Shown: positions 7,765 through 17,317, counted from the first letter of the stretch. The stretch is 64,000 bases of DNA from Sphingopyxis alaskensis RB2256 (GCF_000013985.1 NC_008048.1:2542001-2606000); one strand, 5' to 3'. Translations and numbers: made by a program. The notes: generated by a model from the letters alone, not told the origin.

Positions 7765-9946
7765 AGTCTAGTTTCCGTTCGATCTTCATGCTGAGCCGGG
7801 ACAGGGAGAAACAGAGGAGGAAGAAGATTGTCCCGGTGAAAAGATAGGCTTCGGCGAAATAGGGTCGCCATTGCGCCTCGACGTAGGAGAGGCGGGTCGT
7901 CTGCAACAAATCGAAGACGCCGACGATGAGGACGAGCGTCGTGTTCTTCACCTCGCTAATCGAAGTGTTGACCAGTCCGGGTACGCTGACTTTCAGCGCC
8001 TGCGGCAACAGGATATGGCGCCGCGCCTGCCATTTGGTGAGGCCGAGAGCGTGCGCGGCCTCGGCCTGCCCGACGGGAACCGCCAGCAGGCCGCCCCGGA
8101 TGACCTCGGCCATATAGGCGGCAGTGAAGAATATGAGCGCGAGCTGGACGCGCGGCAGGCTGTCGATCGAGAGATAAGAGGGCACGAACAGCGGAAACAG
8201 GACCGCAGCGAGGAAGAGCACCCCGATCAGCGGCGTTCCGCGAACCAGCTCGATGAAGACGACGCTCGGCCAGCGAATGCCGCGCCGCGTCGACCTGCGG
8301 CCGAACGCGAGGAGTATGGCCAGCGGAAACGCGCCGACCACCGCAAGGCTCGCGAGCAGCAATGTGACCGGCAGGCCGCTCCACTTCTCCATCGGGACAT
8401 AGGAAAGGCCCGCGAATCCTCCTCGTAGCAGAAGTACCGCCACCGCGATCGCGCCGAGCCAGGCTAGGCCGAGGCGGCTACGCCAAAATCGCGGGACGAA
8501 GGAGAACGCGAGGCAGGAAAGCAGCGCCGTCGCCGCCGCTGCGGACCGCCACTGCTCGGCTTCGGGATAGGTTCCGAACAATATAAGCCGCGCATTTTCG
8601 CGGAGGAATGGCCAGCAGGCACCGCTGGCCAAACGGCAATCGGCCGCGCCCCCGGCGAATGTCGCCTCAAACAGCAGCCACGAGAGTCCCTTGCCGACGA
8701 AAGCCGCGGTCATGGCGAGGATCGCGATGGTCAGTATCGACTGGCGTCCTCCTCTGAACAGATTGCGCCGCATCCACGACGGCCAGGCCGCCGCCGAGCG
8801 TAGCGGAAAGGGTTCGAGGGGCGCCGACTGGATGCTGCGGCCGGGCTGCCCGGCAACGGTCCAGCCCAACCGGCGGGCATAGCGGCCGGTAACGAACGCC
8901 AAGGACAGCGAGAGCAGGAGAAACGTCGCGACGATCAGACCGACGCCTTCGATCGCCTGACCTGTCTGGCTGATGACGGTATCGACCACCGAGACAAATT
9001 CGGGATATCCGATCGCGACGCCCAGGGAGCTGTTCTTGATCGTGTTGAGATGCCAGCTCGTCATCGGCGGTATGGCAATGCGCAGCGCTTGCGGGATCAC
9101 GATCCGTCCCATCGTTTGCGCGGGCGACAGGCCGAGCGCTTTGGCGGCCTCGCTCTGCCCTGCTGGAACGGCGAGGATCGCGCCGCGGAATATCTCGGCC
9201 AGATAGGCCGAGGCATAGACCGAAAGGCTGGTGACCAGAGTCAGAAACTCCGTTGAGAAGGACAGTCCGCCGACGGTTCCGAAGCGCCCCGCCCGCGGCA
9301 GATCGATCCCGCCCCACAGCAAGAGCGGCACCAGGGAGATGCCGGCGAAGGCCAGCGCAGTGCGCGTGCGAACGGCTCCTCGCCGCACGGCACCCAGCAG
9401 GATCGCACAGGCGACGATCGCGATGAGCAAGACCGGCCGTCCCGGATCGGCCAAGGAGAGCGCGGGGAGGTGCAATCCCCGATTATCGAGGTCGAACGGT
9501 CCGACGGCGCCCGGGCCGGGTCCGGGCAGACCGAACAGCAGCGCGGCGTACCAGACGAACATCTGGAGCAGCAGGGGAATATTGCGAACCAGCTCGATAT
9601 AAAGGCCGGAGAGCCTCGCAAGCAGCCAGTTGGACGACAGGCGCGCCATGCAGACCGCGAGGCCGAGCAAGGTCGAGAAGATGATGCCGAGCGCCGATAT
9701 CAGGAGCGTGTTGAGAAGACCCACCGCCAGCGCCGCGGCATAGGAATCGCCAGGCGCGTAAGCAATCAGCGTTTCGCCAATCGCGAAGCCCGCCCGGTCG
9801 AACAGGAAACCGAACCCCGTCCGGATGTTTCGGTCCGCTAGATTGTCCGCCAATGTCGCAAACAGGCCGTAGGCGACCACAAGCCCGCCCGCGATCAGCA
9901 GCCAGGGCAACGCAGCGATGGCAAGCCGCCTGTGTTTATGAGTCAT
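7754..9946 (-). CDS. aapQM: Fused amino-acid ABC permease (AapQ-AapM type)
   Basis: It is 730 residues, about twice a single permease. There are two complete permease halves: the first has the EAA loop EAAKALGLSPAQTMGRIVIP near residues 266-286 and the second EAAHALGLTKWQARRHILLP near 629-648. Each half has GTPLIG/NIPLLL-type segments before its loop. In Rhizobium and Rhodobacter (aapQ/aapM, bztB/bztC) these are separate genes; here the frame is continuous with a linker around 365-400. It overlaps the binding-protein stop by ATGA. It transports amino acids with the neighbouring ATPase and binding protein. Confidence 0.9.
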   Translation of the reverse strand: MTHKHRRLAIAALPWLLIAGGLVVAYGLFATLADNLADRNIRTGFGFLFDRAGFAIGETLIAYAPGDSYAAALAVGLLNTLLISALGIIFSTLLGLAVCMARLSSNWLLARLSGLYIELVRNIPLLLQMFVWYAALLFGLPGPGPGAVGPFDLDNRGLHLPALSLADPGRPVLLIAIVACAILLGAVRRGAVRTRTALAFAGISLVPLLLWGGIDLPRAGRFGTVGGLSFSTEFLTLVTSLSVYASAYLAEIFRGAILAVPAGQSEAAKALGLSPAQTMGRIVIPQALRIAIPPMTSWHLNTIKNSSLGVAIGYPEFVSVVDTVISQTGQAIEGVGLIVATFLLLSLSLAFVTGRYARRLGWTVAGQPGRSIQSAPLEPFPLRSAAAWPSWMRRNLFRGGRQSILTIAILAMTAAFVGKGLSWLLFEATFAGGAADCRLASGACWPFLRENARLILFGTYPEAEQWRSAAAATALLSCLAFSFVPRFWRSRLGLAWLGAIAVAVLLLRGGFAGLSYVPMEKWSGLPVTLLLASLAVVGAFPLAILLAFGRRSTRRGIRWPSVVFIELVRGTPLIGVLFLAAVLFPLFVPSYLSIDSLPRVQLALIFFTAAYMAEVIRGGLLAVPVGQAEAAHALGLTKWQARRHILLPQALKVSVPGLVNTSISEVKNTTLVLIVGVFDLLQTTRLSYVEAQWRPYFAEAYLFTGTIFFLLCFSLSRLSMKIERKLDYAG

Positions 9947-11013
9947 CGCATCGGCAACGGGTAGATCAGCCCGCCGTCCCGATAGAGCTTATTCTGTCCG
10001 CGTTCGACGCCGAGCGGCGTAATGTGCCGGTCGAAGATTTCGCCATAATTGCCGGTCGCCTCGATTGCCCGGTACGCCCAGTCATCGTCGAGGCCGAGCG
10101 ACTTGCCGAATCCGGGCAAGCCGCCGAGCATCTTGCGCACTTCAGGGTCGCGCGAGGCCATACGCATGCGCGCGGCATTCGCGCGGGTGACCCCCATTTC
10201 CTCGGCAGCGAAGAGCGCGTTCAGCACCCATTTGTTGATCTCATACCATTGCTCGTCGTCGCTGCGCACGACTGGGCCGACCGGTTCTTTGGTGAGCCGC
10301 TCGGGCAGCACCACATAATCGTCGGGATGTGCGGTGTCGGCCAGGCGGATCACCGTCAGCGTGAAGGCATCGGTGGTCATTGCGTCGCACCGCCCGGCAA
10401 AGAAGGCGAGCTTGGCTTCCTCGGGATTCTCGAACACGACCGACAGGAAACGCAGCCCCTTGCGCTCGAAATATTCGGCGGTGTTGAGTTCGGAGGTCGT
10501 CCCCTTGGTGATGCAGATCGATGCGCCATCGAGATCCGTCGGAAGCCGCACGCCCGATCGCCGGGGCACCAAGAAGCTCTGCCCGTCATAATACATGGTG
10601 CCGACGAAATTCACCCCGAGGTCGGTGTCGCGCGTCAGCGTCCATGTGGTCGTCCGCGACAGGACGTCGGCCTCGCCCGTCTGCACGATCGTGAAGCGCT
10701 TGTTCGAGGCGACCGGCATGAACCGGACCTTGCGGGCATCGCCGAGGACCGCAGCGGCGAGCGCCCGGCAGTAATCGACGAAGAAGCCCTGCCAGCGTCC
10801 GCGCTTGTCGAGATAGGACATGCCGAGCTGCCCCGTATGAATTGCGCAATTGAGCGTTCCGCGCGCGCGAATCCGCGCAAGCGTCGACCCCTTCGCCGCG
10901 GCGATTTCATGCCCACCGGTGCCGGCGGGCTCGCGGCCGCAGCCGCCGAGTAACAGGGCGCCTGCGGCGAGCAGCGCCGGTAACCAGCGGCGCGATGCGT
11001 GCGACCTATTCAT
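9943..11013 (-). CDS. aapJ: Amino-acid ABC transporter substrate-binding lipoprotein (AapJ/BztA type)
   Basis: It has a basic N-terminus, a hydrophobic stretch and the lipobox LLLGGC, so it is probably a lipoprotein. The body matches AapJ/BztA: RGTLNCAIHTGQLGMSYLD, VDYCRALAAAVLGD, DVLSRTTTWTLTRD and NYGEIFDRHI near the end. It captures a polar amino acid in the periplasm and delivers it to the fused permease. The ATG at 11013 starts a normal signal sequence; an ATG at 11040 in the same frame would only add nine residues. The divergent LysR gene starts 55 bases away. Confidence 0.9.
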   Translation of the reverse strand: MNRSHASRRWLPALLAAGALLLGGCGREPAGTGGHEIAAAKGSTLARIRARGTLNCAIHTGQLGMSYLDKRGRWQGFFVDYCRALAAAVLGDARKVRFMPVASNKRFTIVQTGEADVLSRTTTWTLTRDTDLGVNFVGTMYYDGQSFLVPRRSGVRLPTDLDGASICITKGTTSELNTAEYFERKGLRFLSVVFENPEEAKLAFFAGRCDAMTTDAFTLTVIRLADTAHPDDYVVLPERLTKEPVGPVVRSDDEQWYEINKWVLNALFAAEEMGVTRANAARMRMASRDPEVRKMLGGLPGFGKSLGLDDDWAYRAIEATGNYGEIFDRHITPLGVERGQNKLYRDGGLIYPLPMR

Positions 11014-11068
11014 AAACGAGGCTTTCAATGCTAGCGCCATAAGAAATAGCTATAGGGAGCGATGTCCG

Positions 11069-11974
11069 ATGAACCTGCGTCACCTCGAAGCCTTCAGGGC
11101 CGTGATGCTCTCGGGATCGGTCACCCAGGCCGCGCAGTCGCTCAACCTGTCGCAACCCGCGGTGAGCAAGATGCTTGCCGAGCTCGAGCATCAGCTGGGC
11201 TTTCAGCTCTTCCTGCGTTCGCGCGGCAGCGCGCTCACCGTGACGCCCGAAGCCGACGCCTTTTTCTACGAAGTCGAGCGGAGCTTCTCCGGTATTGCGG
11301 CCCTGAAGCGGGTAGCGGAAGACATCCGCAACATGGCGACCGGCACGCTCCGGATCGCCGCCCTCCCGGCGCTCGCGGTCAGTTTCCTGCCGCGCGTGAT
11401 CGCGGCCTTTCGCGAGACGCATCCCGGCGTCACCGTTCAGCTCCAGACCCGCAGTTCCTCGACGGTGCGGCAATGGATGGCGAACCAGCAGTTCGACATC
11501 GGGCTCGCGACGCCGGCGCGCGAATTGCCCGGCATAAGGATGGAGCGCTTCCTGCGCTGCCCCGGCGCCTGCGTTCTCCCTGCCGGCCACCGCTTGGCCG
11601 TCAAGGACGTCATCCGGCCGGCCGATCTCGAGGGCGAGCCCTTCATTTCGCTCGCGCTCGAGGACGGCGTGCGTCACCGCATCGACCGCATTTTCGAGGA
11701 CGCGGGCGTCCACCGCGAGATGGTCATCGAAACCCAATATGCGATGACCATCTGCGCGCTTGTCATGCAGGGGGTCGGATGTTCGATTCTCAACCCCGTG
11801 ACCGCAGCGGATTATGCCGAGCGGGGCCTTACGGTCCGTGATTTCGCGCCGGAGGTCCATTTCGAATATATGCTCTTCACGCCGAAGTTGAGGCCGATGT
11901 CCCAAGTCGCTGCGGCCTTTATCGCGGTGCTCGAATCCCACCGCGACGCGATGTTCGGCTCCGACGCCAGCTGA
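11069..11974 (+). CDS. LysR-family transcriptional regulator
   Basis: It is 301 residues. The N-terminal winged helix is MNLRHLEAFRAVMLSGSVTQ...LNLSQPAVSKMLAELE, followed by a two-lobed effector domain from about residue 90. The ATG at 11069 follows AGGGAG at a good distance. It is divergent from the aapJ-led operon (55-base gap), the classic arrangement for a LysR protein controlling its neighbour, so it probably responds to the imported amino acid or a product. It converges on the TonB receptor that follows. Confidence 0.92.
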   Translation: MNLRHLEAFRAVMLSGSVTQAAQSLNLSQPAVSKMLAELEHQLGFQLFLRSRGSALTVTPEADAFFYEVERSFSGIAALKRVAEDIRNMATGTLRIAALPALAVSFLPRVIAAFRETHPGVTVQLQTRSSSTVRQWMANQQFDIGLATPARELPGIRMERFLRCPGACVLPAGHRLAVKDVIRPADLEGEPFISLALEDGVRHRIDRIFEDAGVHREMVIETQYAMTICALVMQGVGCSILNPVTAADYAERGLTVRDFAPEVHFEYMLFTPKLRPMSQVAAAFIAVLESHRDAMFGSDAS

Positions 11975-12010
11975 AGACACAAGACGCCGCACGGCCCTCA
12001 CGGCCACCGA

Positions 12011-14482
12011 TCAGAAGGAGGCGGTCGCGCGGACGTACCAGAAGCCCCCGTTGAACCCCGTCGGCGCGAAGCGGAGATATCGGATCCCGTTGTTGATCTG
12101 GGATTGCCGCGCCTCGACGTCGGGGTAATTGTCGAAGATATTCTCGCCGCCGACCGCGAGCTTGAGCATGTCGCTAACCTTGTAGGACAGCTCGAGATCG
12201 ACCAGCAGTTCGGCGCCGCCCGTCTGGTCGGCAGCCGGTGCGGCGCCATAGTCGGTCCATTTGCCATAATAGTTCGCGCGCGCGACGAAGCCGAAGCGCT
12301 CGCCCGCATAAGTGAAGGACGCATTGCCCTTCCACTTCGGAACGAAGCCCTCGAGTTCGAGCAGCCGCTCGCGGTCCGCAGTGATCACCGGCGAGGCCTT
12401 GATGACATCGGTTTTGGTATAGTTGCCGTTGAGGCCGAGCGTGGCCTTGCCGTCGCCGAGGTCGAAGCCCACGGTGAGCACCGCATCGACGCCCTGGGTG
12501 CGGCTGTCGAAGGAATTGGTGAAGAAGCTCACCTGCTGGAAGGAATCCCCACCGGGAATGCCAAGCGCCGCGAGCTGCGCACGCTGCGCCGGGGTGAGAT
12601 TGAAATTGCCCGATACGGCGATCCGGTCTTCGACCTTGATGTTGAAATAGTCGAGCGTGAAGGTGATGCGATTGGAGGGCTTCACCACGATGCCGCCGGC
12701 GACGTTGAACGAATTCTCGGGCCGAAGCGGCGTCGCGCCGAAGAATTGCGCCACCGGATTGTTGGGCGCGATAATGCCTGCGGTCAGCGGCGCCCCGGTT
12801 ATCGAGTCGATGTTGGTCTGGACCTGCGAGGCGTTCGACTGGCCCGGCGTCGGCGCCCGAAAGCCGGTGTTGACCGATCCGCGCACCGCGAAGACGTCCG
12901 AGAAATCATATCGCCCGTTGATCTTCCAGGTGAATTTCGAGCCGAAGTCCGAGTAATTCTCGTAGCGGCCGGCAAGGCCGAACTGGAGCGCGTCGGTGAG
13001 ATTGCCTTCGAGCGACGTATAGGCGGCCCAGTTGCTGCGCGCGAACTCGCCCGCCTGGATGGGACTGAAGCCCGGGAAGCCGTTCGAGCCGACCGGCAGT
13101 CCGACGCGGTTTCCGGTATCGGGATCGATGACCGACGCGAAAGGACCAACCTGCCATGATGCGATGTCGCCGGCCGTGATCTCATATGTCTCGCGCCGAT
13201 ACTCGAGACCGCCTGCAAGCGTCAGCGGATCGGAGGTGCCGATCGCGATGGGGTAAGTGAGATCGAGATTGAAAGCGAGTTCGCGCTGCTCGAGCTGCCC
13301 CGGCTTGAAGGAGGTCGGCGACGCGAGGCCAAGCGACGGATTGACCGTATTTTCGATCCGGTAGGAAGCATGGTTCTGACCATAGGAAGCGCTGAGGTCA
13401 TAGGTCAGGCCCGAGGAGAATTCGCCCTTGAGGCCGGCCGCCAGCGCCGCATCGGTCACCGTGGCACCGAAATCCGGGGTGAAACCGCCGGGAAAGAGCT
13501 GGCGGAAGCTGAACCGCTGTCCTCCGGGCGTATTGGTGAGCGGAATCGAGGTGGAAATGAAGCTGGCATCGGGGTTGCGGTAAAAGAAGGCCGTCGTGCC
13601 GCGGCTCCAGCTATAGTTGCCGAAGGTGTAGAATTCCATCTCCTCCGACAGTTCGATGCCGGCATTGACGAAGATGCGCGCCGCCTCGGATTCGGGATTT
13701 CCCCAGCGCTGCGCCGGGACCGGGACATCCTGAACGCCGGCATCGATGAGCGCCTGCGCGTCGGGACGCTGAATGCCGCGCGACGTCGTGCTGGCGTTCA
13801 CATATTCGCCGCTGATGTTGACGAAACCGGCGTCGGTGAAGGGAAGCCCGACATTGCCCTGGACGAGGAAATCCTCGCCGTCGCCCTTATAGAATTGGCC
13901 ATAGCGGGCGATCAGCAATCCGCCTTCGCGGTCGCGGCGCAGACCGAAATTGAGGACGCCGGCGATCGCATCCGATCCATAGAGCGCCGACGCGCCGTCA
14001 CGCAGAACCTCGAGCTGGCCGATCGCGATCGACGGGATCGCCGAAAGATCGGGTCCCTGCGATCCCCGGATATAGGGAACATTGGTGAACTGGACCGTCG
14101 CGCCGCGATGGCGCCGCTTGCCATTCACGAGCACCAGCGTCTGGTCCGGCGGCAGGCCGCGCAGCGAGAAAGGCCGGGTAAAAACGGCGCCGTCGTTGCT
14201 GACGAGGCGCTGGACATTGAGCGACGGGACCTCGGTGCGCAGGAGATCATTCATGTCGGCCGTGCCCTTTTCGAGCAGTTCGGCACCGGTGATGATGTCG
14301 ATCGGCTGAGCGGAATCGGCCGCCTTGAGATCGTTCCGCCGCGTACCCGTCACGACGATTTCGCCCTGCGACGCGCCTGGCCCCGGCGCCTCTTTGGCGT
14401 TATCCTGCGCGAAGGCGGCGGCGGCCGACATGCCTGCCAGGACGGCGATAATCGAGCCACTCGTGCGAAGCAATTTCTTCAT
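12011..14482 (-). CDS. TonB-dependent outer-membrane receptor
   Basis: It is 823 residues with a signal peptide, TonB-box region QGEIVVTGTRR, plug motifs (FSLRGLPPDQTLVLVNGKRRH; QLEVLRDGASALYGSDAIAGVLN) and a barrel with the late VRGSVNTGFRAPTPGQSN element, ending ...FWYVRATASF. GGGAGGGG precedes the ATG at 14482. It stands alone, transcribed towards the LysR gene. Because it lies beside an amino-acid importer it may take up peptides or amino-acid conjugates, but nothing in the sequence fixes the ligand. No ECF-type promoter of the copper set was seen upstream. Confidence 0.92.
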   Translation of the reverse strand: MKKLLRTSGSIIAVLAGMSAAAAFAQDNAKEAPGPGASQGEIVVTGTRRNDLKAADSAQPIDIITGAELLEKGTADMNDLLRTEVPSLNVQRLVSNDGAVFTRPFSLRGLPPDQTLVLVNGKRRHRGATVQFTNVPYIRGSQGPDLSAIPSIAIGQLEVLRDGASALYGSDAIAGVLNFGLRRDREGGLLIARYGQFYKGDGEDFLVQGNVGLPFTDAGFVNISGEYVNASTTSRGIQRPDAQALIDAGVQDVPVPAQRWGNPESEAARIFVNAGIELSEEMEFYTFGNYSWSRGTTAFFYRNPDASFISTSIPLTNTPGGQRFSFRQLFPGGFTPDFGATVTDAALAAGLKGEFSSGLTYDLSASYGQNHASYRIENTVNPSLGLASPTSFKPGQLEQRELAFNLDLTYPIAIGTSDPLTLAGGLEYRRETYEITAGDIASWQVGPFASVIDPDTGNRVGLPVGSNGFPGFSPIQAGEFARSNWAAYTSLEGNLTDALQFGLAGRYENYSDFGSKFTWKINGRYDFSDVFAVRGSVNTGFRAPTPGQSNASQVQTNIDSITGAPLTAGIIAPNNPVAQFFGATPLRPENSFNVAGGIVVKPSNRITFTLDYFNIKVEDRIAVSGNFNLTPAQRAQLAALGIPGGDSFQQVSFFTNSFDSRTQGVDAVLTVGFDLGDGKATLGLNGNYTKTDVIKASPVITADRERLLELEGFVPKWKGNASFTYAGERFGFVARANYYGKWTDYGAAPAADQTGGAELLVDLELSYKVSDMLKLAVGGENIFDNYPDVEARQSQINNGIRYLRFAPTGFNGGFWYVRATASF

Positions 14483-14635
14483 GGTCCCCTCCCATTTGCG
14501 AAAGCTCTCGGCTTCGCCACCGAGCTATCTTCGCGGCCTTGGCATGACCAGAAATAATCACCACTCATCGCTATAAACGAGATGGTTATTCCATATGGTT
14601 ATATCTCTCGCTGCGGCATCGAGCAGCGCCCGACC

Positions 14636-14722
14636 GCGCGGCATGCCGGGCGCGGCGATGCCGGACACTTCGCGCAGCTTGTCCTCGACCGCCCGGGCGA
14701 CATGCCGCGTCGGCACATGCTC
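14636..14722 (-). pseudogene. Remnant of a second DUF411 gene (C-terminal fragment)
   Basis: About 29 codons directly after the lipoprotein stop read EHVPTRHVAR...GIAAPGMPRG. They match the C-terminal part of the intact DUF411 protein at 15098-15622 (GHVPMRHVAR...GIAVPGMPRG) at about 20 of 28 positions, and the DNA is alike too. No start or N-terminal copper-binding part is present. This looks like the stub of a duplicated copy left by recombination. Confidence 0.7.
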
Positions 14723-14723
14723 C

Positions 14724-15071
14724 TTATTTTTTGTCCATATCGTGCCCGGCATGAGGATCGGGTTCGGGTTCGACAGGTTTCGGCGCTTCCGGCGCGGCCT
14801 TTGCCCGCGGCGGCACAGCGGCCTTCGCGGCGGGTTCTTGCTTGGGGCGGGATTTCTCCGGAGGCATCGCTTCTTCGGTCGGCGCCGCCGGGGCAGACGC
14901 GGCGGGCGGCTCGTCCGCTACGGGCATGGTCTCGACCATTGCGGGCGGCTCACCGGCAGTGACCTCACTCTGTTCCGGTGTGACGTCGCTCTGCTGCGCG
15001 GGCTCAGTGCCGCATCCTGCCAGAGCAAATATCAGCGCGGCGGCGCTCGCTAGGGGAATGAATCTCGTCAT
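14724..15071 (-). CDS. Small Pro/Ala-rich lipoprotein in copper operon
   Basis: It is 115 residues. An N-terminal hydrophobic segment ends in the lipobox ALAGC, after which the protein is Pro/Ala/Glu-rich and probably unstructured, ending DPHAGHDMDKK, whose two His and one Met could bind copper. GAGGAG precedes the ATG at 15071. It is the last intact gene of the copA-copB-DUF305-DUF411 operon, 26 bases after DUF411. No family was recognised; a role as an extended periplasmic metal-binding or tethering lipoprotein is inference. Confidence 0.65.
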   Translation of the reverse strand: MTRFIPLASAAALIFALAGCGTEPAQQSDVTPEQSEVTAGEPPAMVETMPVADEPPAASAPAAPTEEAMPPEKSRPKQEPAAKAAVPPRAKAAPEAPKPVEPEPDPHAGHDMDKK

Positions 15072-15097
15072 ATCTGTCTCCTCTTCGTGTCGGCAGG

Positions 15098-15622
15098 TCA
15101 TGCGCGGAATTCAGAAACCTTGCCGTCGCTGCCGAATGCCATCACTTCGAATGCGTCCGCGCTTCCGTCCGGCATTTCCATTCCCGGAGAACCGCGCGGC
15201 ATGCCGGGCACGGCGATTCCGCGAATGTCGCGTGGCTTGTCGTGGAGGAGTCTCGCAACATGCCGCATCGGCACATGACCCTCGATCGCATAGCCGCCGA
15301 TCACGGCCGTGTGGCACGACGCCAGCTGGCCAGGCACACCATATCGCGTCTTTACGGCGGCCATGTCAGCGCGGTTCTCGACAGTCACATCATAACCGGC
15401 CTTGCGTGCGATATCCGCCCAAGCTTCGCAGCAGCCGCATTCGGGATCGCGATAAACGAGCATTCGCTTGGGGCTGGACGTCTCGGCGCCCGGCGCGGGC
15501 GCCGCGCCATTCTTATCGCTGGTCGCCGCCGGGCCCGAGGCAGAATTGCATGCCGCAAGCGCCATCCCCGATCCGACCGCAATCAGGCCGAAAAGATGAC
15601 GGCGCGTCATCAGATTTTTCAT
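15098..15622 (-). CDS. DUF411 copper-binding lipoprotein (CopG-like)
   Basis: It is 174 residues with a twin-Arg N-terminus (TRRHLFG), a hydrophobic stretch and the lipobox ALAAC. The DUF411 core holds YRDPECGCCEAW, a CxCC copper site, then YGVPGQLASCHTAVIGGY and HVPMRHVARLL, family-conserved. DUF411 proteins accompany copper and other metal resistance genes and are thought to act in the periplasm in copper handling. The start follows GAGGAA and lies one base after the stop of the DUF305 gene, so it is in the same operon. A C-terminal fragment of a second copy lies at 14636-14722. Confidence 0.88.
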   Translation of the reverse strand: MKNLMTRRHLFGLIAVGSGMALAACNSASGPAATSDKNGAAPAPGAETSSPKRMLVYRDPECGCCEAWADIARKAGYDVTVENRADMAAVKTRYGVPGQLASCHTAVIGGYAIEGHVPMRHVARLLHDKPRDIRGIAVPGMPRGSPGMEMPDGSADAFEVMAFGSDGKVSEFRA

Positions 15623-15623
15623 G

Positions 15624-16067
15624 TCATTTCCTCGCGAGAATGGATTTCATCTGTTCGATTTCGGCCGCCTGCCCCGCGATGATGCCGCGGCAGAGTTCGC
15701 GTATCTCGGCATCTTTGAGAGAAGCCTGTTCACACATGAGGATCGCGCCCGAGTGATGCGGGATCATCGAACGCAAGAAGGCCGTGTCGCCGATCGTCGT
15801 CTGTGTCCGGATGAGCCCGAAGCTCCCGAAGAAGGCAACTGCCGATCCCAGCAGCAGGAACGTATTGAGACGTTTCGACGGGAACATGCCCGGCATTGCG
15901 ACGATCATCAGCACGACCATCGGCGAGACCATCATCAGCGTCATGTAGAGCATGTTGAGATTATTGTAGAAGCTCGAGAGGCGGTCGATCATGACGAACA
16001 TCACCAGATACATGATGACGCCGCTGACGATCGTCTGCAGCGCGAGGCTGCGATAGGCTGGTTTCAC
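15624..16067 (-). CDS. DUF305 membrane protein
   Basis: It is 147 residues. There are three predicted membrane helices in the first ~85 residues, then a short DUF305-type segment with MIPHHSGAILMCEQA, the His/Met metal-binding signature of the family, in the periplasm. The start is GTG at 16067, preceded by GAGGAG; an ATG nearby in another frame stops at once. It lies 38 bases after copB and one base before the DUF411 gene. DUF305 proteins are frequent in copper/silver islands, with a chaperone-like role suggested for CopM relatives. Confidence 0.82.
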   Translation of the reverse strand: MKPAYRSLALQTIVSGVIMYLVMFVMIDRLSSFYNNLNMLYMTLMMVSPMVVLMIVAMPGMFPSKRLNTFLLLGSAVAFFGSFGLIRTQTTIGDTAFLRSMIPHHSGAILMCEQASLKDAEIRELCRGIIAGQAAEIEQMKSILARK

Positions 16068-16105
16068 GGCATTTCTCCTCGACGTGTCGCCACCCCGCGA
16101 AACTT

Positions 16106-17317
16106 CTAGAACCAGGCCCGCACCCCCATCACGAAGCTGACGCCGCTCGCATCCTCGCCCGCGGCGCGGGCAAAACGCGCGGTATCGCCGACCTTGCGCG
16201 CCCATTCGACGCCGACATAAGGCGCGAATTCCTTCACGACCTCGTAACGCAGGCGAAGCCCGAGCTCGAAATCCGAAAGCCCCGAACCAACGCCGGTCTC
16301 GGGGACATCCTGGAGCGCAAAATTGACCTCCGCCATCGGCTGGAGGATCAGTTTCTGGGTGATGCGCTGGTCGTAATAGCCTTCGAGCCGGGCGAGCAGA
16401 TCACCCTTGTTCGAAAGAAACAGCGCGCCCTCGACTTCGAACCAATAGGGGGCGAGCCCCTCGAAGCCGATCGTCGCATAGGTGCGGTCGGGGCCGGGCC
16501 CAAGATCCTGCCTGATACCCGCCTGCGCGTTGAAATAGGGTCCGATCGCCCGGCTGTAGAGCGCCTGTACCTCGGCGCTCTCGATGCCTTCGCCGAACAC
16601 GCCCTCGCCTTCGCTCTTGATCGTCAGCCGGTTAATGTCGCCGCCGTACCAAGCCTCACCGTCCCAGCGGAACCCGTCGCGGCCCTTGCGCGCCTGATAT
16701 TCGGCAAGGTTGAAGCTGATGAAAGCGATGGTCTGCGCACCATTCTCTTTCATCATGTCGTGGCGCGAATGCTCCATTTCGGCTTGGGGATAAATGCGAT
16801 CGGCATACCAGTCGCCGGGAGGCGCAGGCGCGGTAGCATCGCCCGGCGGCAAATCGGTGCCGCTAGCGCTGCTCGTGGTCGCCATGCCTTCCATTCCCGC
16901 CATCGCGTCCGCAGATCCGCCCTTCGGGGTGCAATGGCCCATTTTGGCATGTTCGGGCGGGCAATCGGGATCGGACGGCTGCGGTGCGCCATGATCCATC
17001 GCACCCATGTCCGAAGCGCCCTTGCCTGGAGCTTCCGCCTCAGGCGTACAATGACCCATCGCCGCATGTTCGGGCGGGCAGCTTGAAGCCTCGGGTTCCA
17101 TGTCCATGCCCTGCATGTTCCCATGGTCCATCTGCTCCATCGACCCTTCGGCGGGCGCTTCGGGCGCGGACTGCGCTACGGGTGCTGGCGTTGGCGAGGG
17201 AGCGGGTGTCGGCGCGGGCGCCGCACCATGCATCGAATGATCCATCGACTGCGCCGCGGCGGGCACAGCAAAGGCCAGCGGGGCGATACCCGCGAGGAGA
17301 AGCGCGACCCGGGTCAT
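16106..17317 (-). CDS. copB: Copper resistance outer-membrane protein CopB
   Basis: It is 403 residues: a signal peptide, then a long Met/His/Pro-rich region (SMDHSMHG, MEQMDHGNMQGMDM) and a C-terminal CopB/PcoB beta-barrel domain (AEMEHSRHDM to VMGVRAWF). Two copies of the module CPPEHA-x-MGHCTP occur around residues 70-125; a third copy is in the neighbouring CopA. The ATG overlaps the stop of copA (ATGA), so the long upstream reading inside copA was rejected. CopB is thought to bind or pass copper at the outer membrane and works with CopA. Confidence 0.93.
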   Translation of the reverse strand: MTRVALLLAGIAPLAFAVPAAAQSMDHSMHGAAPAPTPAPSPTPAPVAQSAPEAPAEGSMEQMDHGNMQGMDMEPEASSCPPEHAAMGHCTPEAEAPGKGASDMGAMDHGAPQPSDPDCPPEHAKMGHCTPKGGSADAMAGMEGMATTSSASGTDLPPGDATAPAPPGDWYADRIYPQAEMEHSRHDMMKENGAQTIAFISFNLAEYQARKGRDGFRWDGEAWYGGDINRLTIKSEGEGVFGEGIESAEVQALYSRAIGPYFNAQAGIRQDLGPGPDRTYATIGFEGLAPYWFEVEGALFLSNKGDLLARLEGYYDQRITQKLILQPMAEVNFALQDVPETGVGSGLSDFELGLRLRYEVVKEFAPYVGVEWARKVGDTARFARAAGEDASGVSFVMGVRAWF

